Of a stretch of DNA of 64,000 bases, positions 8,925 to 16,880 are shown one piece after another; position 1 is the first letter of the stretch; every line of letters begins with the position of its first letter. The stretch comes from an uncultured Anaerolineales bacterium (GTDB lineage: Bacteria > Chloroflexota > Anaerolineae > Anaerolineales > UBA6663): assembly GCA_937952305.1 (NCBI GenBank), contig CALFZO010000061.1:62001-126000 (forward strand), in the 5' to 3' direction. A program made the translations under genes and the position numbers. Under the pieces are notes generated by a model. The model was not told the DNA's origin. It ran no database searches and worked only from the letters and a program-made list of their open reading frames with translations.

Positions 8925-10352
8925 TCAGGCCTCCGAGGGTTGATAAGGATAGGCGCGGCGCCAGGTCAGTGCGGTCAGCGTGACGCTGTGGCGCTTTTCA
9001 GCCCGGGCCACCAGCGCGCGCGCCCGCCGGTTATGGCGGTCGATCAGCGACGGCAGGTCCAGGTTCACCAGCTGGCCGCCGGCCACCACCAGCTGGCCGT
9101 TCACGATCGACAGGTCCACGCGCCCCGTCTCGCACAGCACCAGCCCGGCCAGCGGGTCGTGCAGGCCGCCGGCCAGCGAGAGCTGGCGTGTGTCGAAAGC
9201 GATCAGGTCCGCGCACCGGCCGGGCGCGATCACGCCCAGGTCGTCCCGCCGCAGCAGGCGCGCCCCGCCCAGAATCGCCAGCTCAAGCGCCTGAGTGGCC
9301 GAGAGCGCGTGCGCGCCGTGGAACATGCGCTGCAGCAGCATGGCGTTGCGCACCTCGTCGATCAGGTTCGAGGCGTTGTTGGCGGCGCTGCCATCCACGC
9401 CAATGGCCACCGTCGCGCCGGCCCGCAGCAGGTCTGGCACGCGGCAACACCCGGCCGCCGTGTACATGTTCGAGTTCGGGCAGTGCGCGATCCCGGTGTG
9501 CGTCCGCCCCACCCGCGCCACGTCGGAGTCGCTCAGCGCCGTCGCATGCGCGTACCACACGTCCGGCCCCACCCAGCCCCACTCCTCGGCCATCTCCACC
9601 GACGACCGGCCGTACTTGGCGTGCATGTACGCCTCGTCCTCCGCCGACTGCGCCAGGTGGGTGTGGCTGCCGACCCCGTGCCGGCGCGCCAGCGCGACGC
9701 TCTCCTGCATCAGGCGGGCCGTCACCGCGAACGGCGAGCCGGGCGCCAGGTCCACCCGCGTCATCGCGCCCGGCTGCGGGTCGTGGTAGGTGCGGATCAG
9801 GCGCTCGCAGTCGGCCAGGATGTCGTCTTCCCGCTCCACCTGCTCGTCGGGCGGGATGCCGCCCTGGCTCTGGCCCAGTGAGCTGCTGCCGCGCAGGAGA
9901 TGGAACCGGATGCCGGCCTCGCGCGCGGCCTCGATGCAGGTGTCGAAGCGGATGTCGTTGACTTTCAGGTAATGATGATCCGCCGCCGTCGTGCAGCCCG
10001 AGAGCAGCAGCTCGGCATGGTTGAGCAGCGAGGCCGTGTACAGGTCCTCGTCGGTGAGCTCGCCCATCAGCCGGGCCAGATCCCGCAGCCAGGGAAACAG
10101 CGAGCTGTCCTGCAGGCAGGGGACGTTGCGCAGCAGGCTCTGGAACTGGTGGTGATGGGTGTTGATCAGCCCCGGCAGCACCACCCGGCCGCTCAGGTCC
10201 AGACGCCGGTCGGCCGCCGGCAGCGGGTCCGTCCCGGCGCCCACGGCCTCGATCCGGTTTTCCCGGATCAGGACCCAGGCGTTGTGCAGCCGCCGCCGCT
10301 GTTCGTCAAACGTCGCCAGGGTATCGATGTGGTGGAGCAACAGGCTCGGCAT
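8925..10352 (-). CDS. Amidohydrolase, 8-oxoguanine deaminase-like
   Basis: A 475-residue metal-dependent hydrolase of the aminohydrolase (AtzA/TrzN/guanine deaminase) superfamily. Metal ligands are visible as His66 and His68 (NTHHHQ), His232 in SHTHLAQS, His269 (YAHAT) and Asp320 (GVDGSAANN). The VDGSA(A/S)N sequence and the overall length match proteins annotated as 8-oxoguanine deaminase, which releases ammonia from an oxidised purine; other triazine or pyrimidine deaminations are possible. Its place between a GntR/UTRA regulator (3 bases upstream) and a BMP-type nucleoside-like importer supports a purine or aminated heterocycle as the operon's substrate. Confidence 0.85.
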   Translation of the reverse strand: MPSLLLHHIDTLATFDEQRRRLHNAWVLIRENRIEAVGAGTDPLPAADRRLDLSGRVVLPGLINTHHHQFQSLLRNVPCLQDSSLFPWLRDLARLMGELTDEDLYTASLLNHAELLLSGCTTAADHHYLKVNDIRFDTCIEAAREAGIRFHLLRGSSSLGQSQGGIPPDEQVEREDDILADCERLIRTYHDPQPGAMTRVDLAPGSPFAVTARLMQESVALARRHGVGSHTHLAQSAEDEAYMHAKYGRSSVEMAEEWGWVGPDVWYAHATALSDSDVARVGRTHTGIAHCPNSNMYTAAGCCRVPDLLRAGATVAIGVDGSAANNASNLIDEVRNAMLLQRMFHGAHALSATQALELAILGGARLLRRDDLGVIAPGRCADLIAFDTRQLSLAGGLHDPLAGLVLCETGRVDLSIVNGQLVVAGGQLVNLDLPSLIDRHNRRARALVARAEKRHSVTLTALTWRRAYPYQPSEA

Positions 10353-10355
10353 GGC

Positions 10356-11084
10356 TTACCCCCACGAACGGGCGACGCGCATCCGGATCAGCTCGTCGCA
10401 GAAGTAGCTGACCCCGTGAACCAGCGCTTCGTTCCGCGCGTTGAAAAACGTATCCACGAACTTCAGCACCGGGGTCTTGGCGGCCAACTGAAGCTGCCGG
10501 GCCACCGGCCGGGGCGCAAAAGCCGCGCTGATATCGGAGATCGAATAGGAGATCTCTTGGCGGCAATACTCTTTCAGGACGACCTGGATCGGCCGGTTGA
10601 AGTCATAGTCCGCCTGCTCGACGACCACGTAGGCGAGGGGCAGGAGCCCGGTGGAGTGGATGACCGGCCGGCCGTCGGCGGAAAAAAGCGTGGTGGTGAC
10701 GACGACCTTTTCGGCGGGAGGCAGGGCGTACAGCGCCGCCTCTTCCGGGGTCGGGTCGCGCTGTTCGACCGCCAGGAGCCGGCTATTGGCCGTCCGACCG
10801 CTCTCGGCGATCAGGCTGGCGAAGTTCCAGTAGGACTTGGGCGTGGCATCCACCGAGAACGCGTGCTTGTTCACGTAGGTGCCGTCGCCCTGGCGGCGCG
10901 TGATCAGGCCTTCGGCTTCGAGGCGGGCCAGCGTGGTGCGCAGCGTCGGCCGGCTCACCCCCAGTTCCTGCGCCAGCCGGCTTTCCGCCGGCAGGCGCGA
11001 ATCGGCGGCGTAATGGCCTTGTTCGATCCGCGCCCGCAGGATCTGTTCGAGCTGTGAACGCACCGAAGCGACTTTTTGGGCCAT
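10356..11084 (-). CDS. GntR-family regulator, HutC/UTRA subfamily
   Basis: A 242-residue transcription factor. Residues 5-75 form the winged helix, with the recognition part LPAESRLAQELGVSRPTL, and residues 90-240 match the UTRA ligand-binding domain, which senses a small metabolite. It is the first gene of the minus-strand run leading through the amidohydrolase, transporter and sugar-type enzymes, so it probably represses that operon and its own gene. A perfect 15-bp palindrome (11139-11153) lies 55 bases upstream of its start and resembles known HutC-subfamily sites (GGTCTAGACC type). Confidence 0.9.
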   Translation of the reverse strand: MAQKVASVRSQLEQILRARIEQGHYAADSRLPAESRLAQELGVSRPTLRTTLARLEAEGLITRRQGDGTYVNKHAFSVDATPKSYWNFASLIAESGRTANSRLLAVEQRDPTPEEAALYALPPAEKVVVTTTLFSADGRPVIHSTGLLPLAYVVVEQADYDFNRPIQVVLKEYCRQEISYSISDISAAFAPRPVARQLQLAAKTPVLKFVDTFFNARNEALVHGVSYFCDELIRMRVARSWG

Positions 11085-11138
11085 CGGTCGATACCCGGCG
11101 TGGTTGGGCCGGCTGCCCCAAAACCACGGCTATACGTC

Positions 11139-11153
11139 AAAGGTCTGACCTTT
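11139..11153. promoter_or_regulatory. Probable GntR/UTRA operator palindrome
   Basis: AAAGGTC-T-GACCTTT is a perfect inverted repeat with 7-bp arms around one base. It stands upstream of the GntR gene and is the only strong palindrome in the 136-base gap. Its core GGTCtGACC resembles the GGTCTAGACC-like sites bound by HutC-type regulators. The matching promoter elements are not clear-cut. Confidence 0.6.
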
Positions 11154-11220
11154 TCGGCTACAACCTCACGATAGCGACCTTCGGCGCCGGAGTCAAGAAG
11201 TTGGCGCTCGGCCGGCCCGG

Positions 11221-12180
11221 TTAGCCAAAAAACGACTGCCGCAGCACGGCGACGTTAATGGCGCCGGCGCTGAAGGTGCGCCCGGTGCGCAGGTTGTTAA
11301 TGTGCACGGCCGCCGGCGAGTGCAGGTCCAGCGGGATTTGATAGAAGTCGCGGCCGGCGGCCTCGAAAATCTCCAGGAACGGCCGGCCATAAGCGCGCGA
11401 AGCGGAGACCGTGATCTTGCCGATGATGCCGGCCACGGCCTCGTCGGCGGCCTCGACATACAGATGGCAGACGCCGCCATAGAGCAGCGAGTCGTTGATC
11501 CGGCCCATAGCGGCCACTTCGTCCTGGGTGAGGGGCGCGATGACGGCATACCCGGCCGCATATTGCACCTGGTTGAAGTCGAAGCCCTCTTCGGGCAGGC
11601 GGTGGAGCGTCTGCTCGATGATGCGGGCGGCCACCTGCACCGCGCACACCAGGCTGGAATTCGGCGCGACCAGGATGTAGACGTCCTCCGGCTTCACCTG
11701 GCAGTTCTCGGCCACGACGGCGGCGATGCGCTCGGTGATGGGCTCGGCCGTCTGGATGGCGACCACGGCCTCGGAGTGCTGGTCCCGGTAGGTGATCAGG
11801 TCGAAATAATGGTCCGGCTGGAGGCGGTTGAGCGCTCGGGCCGGCCCGGCGGCGATGGCGGCGTGGGGCGTTCCCGGCGGGTCCAGCTGCCAGCCCGCGA
11901 TCTGCGAGGCCACGCAGGCCTCCATCGGTCGGTCCACCATCACGCGCACGGCCGGCAGCACCCGCTCGTCCAGCGCAAACGGCTCATAGGTCACCGTGCC
12001 CAGGCCGCCCAGCGTTACCAGGGTGTAGGCGCGCGCCGCCTCCCAGCTGCCCGGCGCCTGCTGGCCCATATCCAGCACGGTGGCGCCGTTGCCCAGGCGC
12101 ACCACGCGCACGCCCAGGGCGTCCGGGTTGGCCAGGACTTGCCGGACGACCTTCATCGCCTCGCGATTGATGCTGATCAC
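11221..12180 (-). CDS. Methenyl-tetrahydromethanopterin cyclohydrolase (Mch) homologue
   Basis: A 319-residue protein that aligns by eye along its length with archaeal and methylotroph Mch, which opens methenyl-H4MPT to formyl-H4MPT. Family blocks are the N-terminus ISINREAMKVV, NGATVLDMG (31-39), GPARAL (112-117), VAPNSSLV (171-178), the R186-x-x-E189 pair in AARIIEQTL that corresponds to the Arg/Glu pair reported as catalytic in archaeal Mch, YAAG (207-210) and MGRINDSLLYGG (225-236). No other H4MPT gene (fae, mtdB, ftr, fhc) is in the window. It is the last gene of the dehydrogenase operon and overlaps the SDR stop by 4 bases, so it belongs with that pathway. A repurposed ring-opening hydrolase is as plausible as true H4MPT chemistry. 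Confidence 0.82.
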   Translation of the reverse strand: MISINREAMKVVRQVLANPDALGVRVVRLGNGATVLDMGQQAPGSWEAARAYTLVTLGGLGTVTYEPFALDERVLPAVRVMVDRPMEACVASQIAGWQLDPPGTPHAAIAAGPARALNRLQPDHYFDLITYRDQHSEAVVAIQTAEPITERIAAVVAENCQVKPEDVYILVAPNSSLVCAVQVAARIIEQTLHRLPEEGFDFNQVQYAAGYAVIAPLTQDEVAAMGRINDSLLYGGVCHLYVEAADEAVAGIIGKITVSASRAYGRPFLEIFEAAGRDFYQIPLDLHSPAAVHINNLRTGRTFSAGAINVAVLRQSFFG

Positions 12181-12956
12181 TTCGGGCCGGCCTCCCGCGC
12201 ACCCAACCCGCCGTCCACGGGGATGAGCGCGCCGTTGATGTAGCTCGCCTTGTCAGACGACAAGAACACGATCACTTCTGCCATCTCGGCCGGGTCGCCG
12301 AGCCGGCCGGCCGGGATATAGCGCTCGACGGTGGCCAGCCGCTCCGGGTCGCGGAACCCAGCCAGCAGGGCGTCGGTGCGGATCAGGCCCGGCACGACTG
12401 CATTCACGCGGATGTGGAACGGCGCCAGGTCCAGGGCCATGGCCAGGGTCAGGCTTTCCAGGGCGCCCTTGCTGGCGGCGTAGGCCGAGCGCGCCTCCAC
12501 CAGTTGGCGGGCCAGGATGGAGCTCACATGGACGATGCTGCCCCGCTGGCGCTCGGCCATCCGGCGCGCCACGCACTGGCTCAGGTAGAACACGCCCCGG
12601 GCGTTGGCCGCCCAGACCCGGTCGAACTCCGCCAGCGGAATGTCCAGAAACAGTTGGCGGTTGAAGGCGGCGGCGTTGTTCACCAGGGCCAGCACCGGGC
12701 CCCAGGCCTCGGCCTCGGTCGTCAGCCGCTCCACGTCGGCCGGCGCGGATACGTCCGCCCGCGCCAGGCGCGCTTGCCCGCCCACGGCCTCAATCCCGGC
12801 CAGGGTCGCCTCGGCGCCGGCGTCGTCCGCCAGGTAATTCACGACCACCCGGGCGCCCGCGCGCGCGAAAGCGATGGCCGTGGCCTGGCCGATCCCTTTC
12901 GAAGCACCGGTCACAATTACGACCTGATCGCGGAAATACGCCTCGGCGGCCGTCAT
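12177..12956 (-). CDS. Short-chain dehydrogenase/reductase (SDR)
   Basis: A 259-residue classical SDR, an NAD(P)-dependent oxidoreductase. The cofactor loop TGASKGIG is at 16-23, the NNAA strand at 93-96, the catalytic Ser at 145/146, and Tyr159 with Lys163 in YAASK. It overlaps both neighbours by 4 bases (E2 catalytic protein upstream, Mch homologue downstream), so it is translationally coupled to the 2-oxoacid dehydrogenase genes. It could reduce or oxidise the ketone or alcohol precursor of the complex's substrate (for instance an acetoin-like compound), but SDR sequence does not reveal the substrate. Confidence 0.9.
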   Translation of the reverse strand: MTAAEAYFRDQVVIVTGASKGIGQATAIAFARAGARVVVNYLADDAGAEATLAGIEAVGGQARLARADVSAPADVERLTTEAEAWGPVLALVNNAAAFNRQLFLDIPLAEFDRVWAANARGVFYLSQCVARRMAERQRGSIVHVSSILARQLVEARSAYAASKGALESLTLAMALDLAPFHIRVNAVVPGLIRTDALLAGFRDPERLATVERYIPAGRLGDPAEMAEVIVFLSSDKASYINGALIPVDGGLGAREAGPK

Positions 12957-13678
12957 GCCGTCCCAGCCTGGCTCGCGCCGTCGGGGCCGGCCGGCCCGAG
13001 CTGCTCCGGCCGGCTGAGCGTCTCCTGCAGGTCGCGCAGGAAAGCCGCGGCGGCGGCCCCATCAATGAAGCGATGGTCAAAAGTCAGGCTGAACCAGGCC
13101 TGCGCGCGCGCCGTCAGGGCGCCGGCGACCACCGCCGGCCGCGGCTGGACGCGGCCCACTAGCAAGATGGCGCCCTCCGGCGGCCGCGGCAGAGGGAAAC
13201 CGCCGTCGACGCCAAACATGCCCAGGTTACTGACGGTGAAGGTGCCGCCCTCAATATCGGGCATGGCCAGCTTGCCGGCCCGCGCGCGCTCGGCCAGTTC
13301 GGCCGCCGCCGCCGCCAGTTCGGCCAGGGATTTGGCGGCTGCGTCGCGGACGACGACCACCATCAACCCGTCCGGGACCGCCACGGCCATGCCCAGGTTC
13401 ACGGGCTCATAGACCAGCACCCGGTCCTCCACCAGTTCCGCGTTCAGCAGCGGATGGCGGGGCAAGACGCGGGCCACGGCCGCCAGAATGTAGACGTTGA
13501 GCGACGGTCCGCCGGCCTGGCGGGCCGCCTGGATCTCGGTCAGGTCCATCTCGCGCGTCACCTGGCTCAGGGCCGCGGTCTGGACCGACACGCGCATCGT
13601 CTGGGCCATGATCTTGCGCACCCGGCCCAGCGGAAGAGTCTGCTTGATGGGAAGGCCCCGCGGCGATGGGTCCGGCAT
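12953..13678 (-). CDS. E2 acyltransferase catalytic domain only (2-oxoacid/acetoin dehydrogenase complex)
   Basis: A 241-residue protein consisting solely of the CoA-dependent acyltransferase domain of an E2 subunit. The catalytic motif DHRFIDG is at 201-207 (His202, Asp206), and the N-terminal segment LGRVRKIMAQTM is the usual beginning of that domain. The lipoyl domain that normally precedes it is encoded separately by the gene 8 bases upstream, and no peripheral subunit-binding domain is present in either protein. The E2 of this complex is therefore split, and how E1 and E3 attach to it is unclear. No E3 (dihydrolipoamide dehydrogenase) gene is in the cluster. Confidence 0.9.
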   Translation of the reverse strand: MPDPSPRGLPIKQTLPLGRVRKIMAQTMRVSVQTAALSQVTREMDLTEIQAARQAGGPSLNVYILAAVARVLPRHPLLNAELVEDRVLVYEPVNLGMAVAVPDGLMVVVVRDAAAKSLAELAAAAAELAERARAGKLAMPDIEGGTFTVSNLGMFGVDGGFPLPRPPEGAILLVGRVQPRPAVVAGALTARAQAWFSLTFDHRFIDGAAAAAFLRDLQETLSRPEQLGPAGPDGASQAGTA

Positions 13679-13686
13679 AGCGGCCC

Positions 13687-13953
13687 TTAAGATTGGAGCG
13701 CCGCGGCTTCTTCCGCCGTTGCCGCGATCACGGCCAGCACCGTCCCCACCGGCACCGTCTCATCTTCCTGCACCAGGATGCGCGCCAGGATGCCGGCGCT
13801 CGGCGCCGGCAGTTCGGTGCTGACCTTGTCGGTCTCCACATCAGCCAGCACCTCGCCCTCCGCCACGGCCTCGCCCACCCGCTTGCGCCAGGTCTTGAGA
13901 GTGCCTTCTTCCATGGTCAGGCCCCACTTAGGCAGAATCACGTCTTCGCTCAC
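13687..13953 (-). CDS. Free-standing lipoyl-domain protein
   Basis: An 88-residue single lipoyl (biotinyl/lipoyl attachment) domain. Lys43 in VETDKVSTEL is the lipoylation site, in the beta-turn position expected for E2 domains rather than the MKM turn of biotin carriers. The domain starts immediately with VILPKWGLTMEEG, as in E2 N-termini, and ends at residue 88 without the linker and binding domain that normally follow. It would shuttle acyl groups between the E1 encoded upstream and the separate catalytic domain encoded downstream. Confidence 0.92.
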   Translation of the reverse strand: MSEDVILPKWGLTMEEGTLKTWRKRVGEAVAEGEVLADVETDKVSTELPAPSAGILARILVQEDETVPVGTVLAVIAATAEEAAALQS

Positions 13954-13977
13954 GCTACCGTCTCCTTGCGCGCCGCG

Positions 13978-14988
13978 TCAGGCCACCGGCTGCGCGCCCA
14001 ATACCTGGCGCGCGGCCTGCACAATCTGGTCCCGGCCCGGCAGGATGATCTTCTCGAGCACCAGCGAGAAGGGGATGGGCGTATCCAGCGCCCCCACCCG
14101 GCCCACCGGGGCCTTCAGGTCAGACCAGCATTCCTCGGCGATCGTGGCGCTCACGTCGGCGGCCAGGCCGCCCATCCGCGGCGCCTCGCTCGCCACCACG
14201 GCCCGCCCGGTACGGCGCACGGAACTGAGCACCGTGTCCGTGTCCCAGGGCCGCAGGGTCCGCAGATCGATCACCTCGGCCTCAATTCCGTCCTTGGCCA
14301 GCACCTCGGCCGCGGCCAGCGCCTCCGGCGTCATCTTCAGGTAGGCCACGATCGTCAGGTCCCGGCCGGGCCGGCTGACGGCGGCCTGGCGCAGCGGGAC
14401 CGCGTACTTGCCTTCCGGCACGGGGCCTTTCACCCGGTAGAGGGCTTTGTGCTCGAGGAACAGGACCGGGTTGTCGTCGGCGATGCTGGCGACGAGCAGG
14501 CCCTTGGCGTCAGCCGGGGTGGCCGGCCCGACGATGACCAGCCCCGGCACGTTCAAGAACCAGCCCTCCACCGACTGAGAATGGTGCGGCCCGCCGCCGA
14601 ACCCGCCCCCGCAGGCTGTGCGCACCACGATCGGGGCCTTGAACTGGCCGTCGAACATGTAGTGCAGCTTGGCGGCGTTGTTGACCAACTGGTCATAGCA
14701 CTCGCCCAGGAAGTCGGCGAACATGATCTCGGCCACCGGCCGCATGCCGACCATCGCCGACCCCACGGCGGTGCCGACAATGGCGGCCTCGGAGAGCGGC
14801 GTATCGCGCACCCGCTCGGCGCCGTACTTCTCGAACAGGCCGCGGGTGACGCCGAAGTCGCCGCCCATCCGGCCGATATCTTCGCCGAGCAGGTAGACGT
14901 TCTCGTCCTCGGCCATCATCAGGTCCAGGGCCTCGGTGAGGGCCTGGACGAAGGTGCGGGTGCGCGCAGGCGCGGTTGGAGCCGTCAT
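13978..14988 (-). CDS. 2-oxoacid dehydrogenase E1 beta subunit (acetoin/pyruvate dehydrogenase-like)
   Basis: A 336-residue beta subunit of a thiamine diphosphate-dependent E1 component, with a pyrimidine-binding transketolase domain (residues about 10-185) and a C-terminal transketolase domain (about 200-325). The block VYLLGEDIGRMGG contains the Glu expected to activate the thiamine ring. I choose the ATG at 14988, which overlaps the E1 alpha stop as ATGA, over a start 18 bases earlier. With E1 alpha it forms the alpha2beta2 decarboxylase of the complex; AcoB or PdhB are the closest named types but the substrate is not fixed by sequence. Confidence 0.92.
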   Translation of the reverse strand: MTAPTAPARTRTFVQALTEALDLMMAEDENVYLLGEDIGRMGGDFGVTRGLFEKYGAERVRDTPLSEAAIVGTAVGSAMVGMRPVAEIMFADFLGECYDQLVNNAAKLHYMFDGQFKAPIVVRTACGGGFGGGPHHSQSVEGWFLNVPGLVIVGPATPADAKGLLVASIADDNPVLFLEHKALYRVKGPVPEGKYAVPLRQAAVSRPGRDLTIVAYLKMTPEALAAAEVLAKDGIEAEVIDLRTLRPWDTDTVLSSVRRTGRAVVASEAPRMGGLAADVSATIAEECWSDLKAPVGRVGALDTPIPFSLVLEKIILPGRDQIVQAARQVLGAQPVA

Positions 14989-15971
14989 CGGGAAGCCGCC
15001 TCCCATCCCACGTAGACGTTCGCAGTCGCCTTTTCCGAGCCCGGCATGGGGCTGGCGATCGCGAACTGGATCCAGCGCTCGATCTGGGCCTTGGCCTCCG
15101 CCTCAATCTGGTCGACCGCGGCCTCGGCGGCGCGGCCGGTGGCCAGGATCTTCTGGCGCGCCAGCTTGAGAGGGTCGTGCTCGTCCTTCCAGTAGCGGAC
15201 CTCCGCCGCCGGCCGGAATTCGCCCGAGAAAAGGCCCTGCCAGCGCCACGTCTTGAACTCCAGAAAGTACGGGCCGTGACCGGCGCGGATGTGGGCCACG
15301 GCCTGTTCCACCGCCGCGTACGCCAGCTCGATGTCGTTGCCGTCCACCTGGACGCACGGCAATCCGTAGCCCCGCGCCAGGTCCACGATGTTCGCCGAGG
15401 CATGCGCTTCGCCCACCGGAGTGGAGATGGCGTAGCCGTTATTCACGCACGCGTACAGCACCGGCAGCTTCCAGGTGGCGGCCAGGTTGAGGCTCTCGTG
15501 AAACTCGCCCCGCCCCACGGTGCCGTCGCCGATGACGCAGCACGCCACGCGCGGCTGCCGGCGCATCTTCCAGGCCAGCGCCACACCCAGCACCGTGGCC
15601 ATGAAGGAGCCTTCCACGGCGTTGTCGCCGAAGTTGCCGACGGACGGATCCGCGCTATGGAGGCTGCCGCCCTTGCCGCCGCACACGCCGGTGGCTCGGC
15701 CGAACAACTCGGCCATGATCCGCTGGCCAGTGCCGGCGTGCCGCTCCTGGGCCAGGGCATTCAGGCCGTGGCAGCGGTGGTCGGGGAAGAAGCAGTCGGT
15801 CTTCTCCAGGTGCGCGGCCAGGGCGGCCTGGGTGGCCTCCTGGCCGACGCCGGTGTGGAGCATGCCGGGCACCGTGCCCTTCTTGAATTCGCGCTCCAGG
15901 CCGAACTCGAAGGCCCGCACGAGCCACATATCGCGATACAAGTCCAACAGCTGCTCAAGATCCAACGGCAT
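14985..15971 (-). CDS. 2-oxoacid dehydrogenase E1 alpha subunit (acetoin/pyruvate dehydrogenase-like)
   Basis: A 328-residue alpha subunit of the thiamine diphosphate-dependent E1. The cofactor motif begins with GDG at 148-150 and ends with the Asn of VNNGYA (177-178), the usual GDG-to-NN spacing. The block GGKGGSLHSAD (98-108) is shared by acetoin and pyruvate dehydrogenase alpha subunits. It is the first gene of the operon E1 alpha - E1 beta - lipoyl - E2 - SDR - Mch homologue, has a good ribosome site (AAGGAGG), and is transcribed divergently from an XRE-cupin regulator that is the obvious candidate to control it. Confidence 0.93.
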   Translation of the reverse strand: MPLDLEQLLDLYRDMWLVRAFEFGLEREFKKGTVPGMLHTGVGQEATQAALAAHLEKTDCFFPDHRCHGLNALAQERHAGTGQRIMAELFGRATGVCGGKGGSLHSADPSVGNFGDNAVEGSFMATVLGVALAWKMRRQPRVACCVIGDGTVGRGEFHESLNLAATWKLPVLYACVNNGYAISTPVGEAHASANIVDLARGYGLPCVQVDGNDIELAYAAVEQAVAHIRAGHGPYFLEFKTWRWQGLFSGEFRPAAEVRYWKDEHDPLKLARQKILATGRAAEAAVDQIEAEAKAQIERWIQFAIASPMPGSEKATANVYVGWEAASR

Positions 15972-16154
15972 GGTGCCTCCTTGCCCGCCCGCGGGCGGCT
16001 TAAACGAAAACCGCCCGGCGAGGCGGCCTCACAGCCCGCGCCGCAGCCCGGCGTGAGCCGCTATCGAGAAGGCGCTCGATTGGGGGGACGACGTGGCCGG
16101 GGAGGGTGGTCACGGTGCCTCTGGTCAGGTTGTGGGCAAACAGACGACTACCGC

Positions 16155-16184
16155 AGAGTAGCACAGGCGGCCTCCCCGAGTCAA
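16155..16184 (-). promoter_or_regulatory. Sigma-70-type promoter for the dehydrogenase operon
   Basis: On the minus strand TTGACT (16179-16184) is followed after 18 bases by TACTCT (16155-16160). Transcription would start near 16148 and give a leader of about 175 bases before E1 alpha. That leader holds a 14-bp perfect GC palindrome (15985-15998) and a short CCGCC/GGCGG stem followed by TTTT (about 16009-16025), which could attenuate transcription. Confidence 0.6.
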
Positions 16185-16222
16185 GCGGCGCTTTACATTG
16201 TTGACTGTAGCTCAAAACGCGA

Positions 16223-16251
16223 TTGACGCTCGCAGGGGCCGGTGCTACACT
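16223..16251 (+). promoter_or_regulatory. Sigma-70-type promoter giving a leaderless mRNA
   Basis: TTGACG (16223-16228), a 17-base spacer and TACACT (16246-16251). Only seven bases separate the -10 box from the ATG of the XRE-cupin gene at 16259, so the transcript should start at or next to the initiation codon. No ribosome site precedes the ATG, which fits. Confidence 0.72.
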
Positions 16252-16258
16252 CGCGGAC

Positions 16259-16846
16259 ATGAGCACTCCCAAGGCGGCAAAAACGGCGCGGCGTCCGGCC
16301 CCCACCCAAACCGGGATCGGGGCCCGGGTGCGCGAACGGCGCAAAGAACTGGGGCTCAGCCTGCAGGCTCTGGCACAGCGCACCGGCCTGACGGCCAGTT
16401 TCCTGAGCCTGGTGGAGCGGGACCACAACCAGCCGTCGCTAGACTCCCTGCGCCGCATCGCCGACGCGCTGCAAGTGCCGCCTTTTTATTTCACCCACGC
16501 CCCGGGCATCAACCCGGTGGTGCGCCGCAACGAACGGGTGCGCCTGACCTTCCCCAAGAACGGGGTGACCTCGGAATTGCTCATCCCGAGTATGCGGGGC
16601 CGCCTCGAGGTCATCATCACCCGGGCCCGGCCGAACTCCGGCAACATCTGCCTGCCGCCCAACCATGACACCGAGGAATGCATCCTGGTGCTGGAAGGGC
16701 AGCTCAAGGTCAAGCTGACCACCGGCGAGTACCTGCTGGAGGTGGGCGACACGATCACGTTCCACGGCCCGAACCTGCAGGAGATCGCGGCCCACGGCCG
16801 GCGCGAGGTCGCCTTCCTATCCGCCAGCACACCGCCCGCCTTCTGA
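16259..16846 (+). CDS. XRE-family regulator with C-terminal cupin domain
   Basis: A 195-residue transcription factor. Residues about 19-75 are a Cro/C1-type helix-turn-helix (RVRERRKELGLSLQALAQRT, then TASFLSLVERDHNQPSLDSL), and residues about 110-190 are a cupin barrel with NHDTEECILVLEGQLKV and LEVGDTITF, the two cupin motifs. Proteins of this build sense a small acid or amino compound through the cupin. The chosen ATG sits seven bases after a -10 box, implying a leaderless message; a longer start at 16223 would lie inside the promoter. It diverges from the dehydrogenase operon and precedes the second amidohydrolase by 34 bases, so it probably regulates both. Confidence 0.9.
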   Translation: MSTPKAAKTARRPAPTQTGIGARVRERRKELGLSLQALAQRTGLTASFLSLVERDHNQPSLDSLRRIADALQVPPFYFTHAPGINPVVRRNERVRLTFPKNGVTSELLIPSMRGRLEVIITRARPNSGNICLPPNHDTEECILVLEGQLKVKLTTGEYLLEVGDTITFHGPNLQEIAAHGRREVAFLSASTPPAF

Positions 16847-16880
16847 AAGCCTCACACGCTCGACCCAGACGAGGGGTTTC

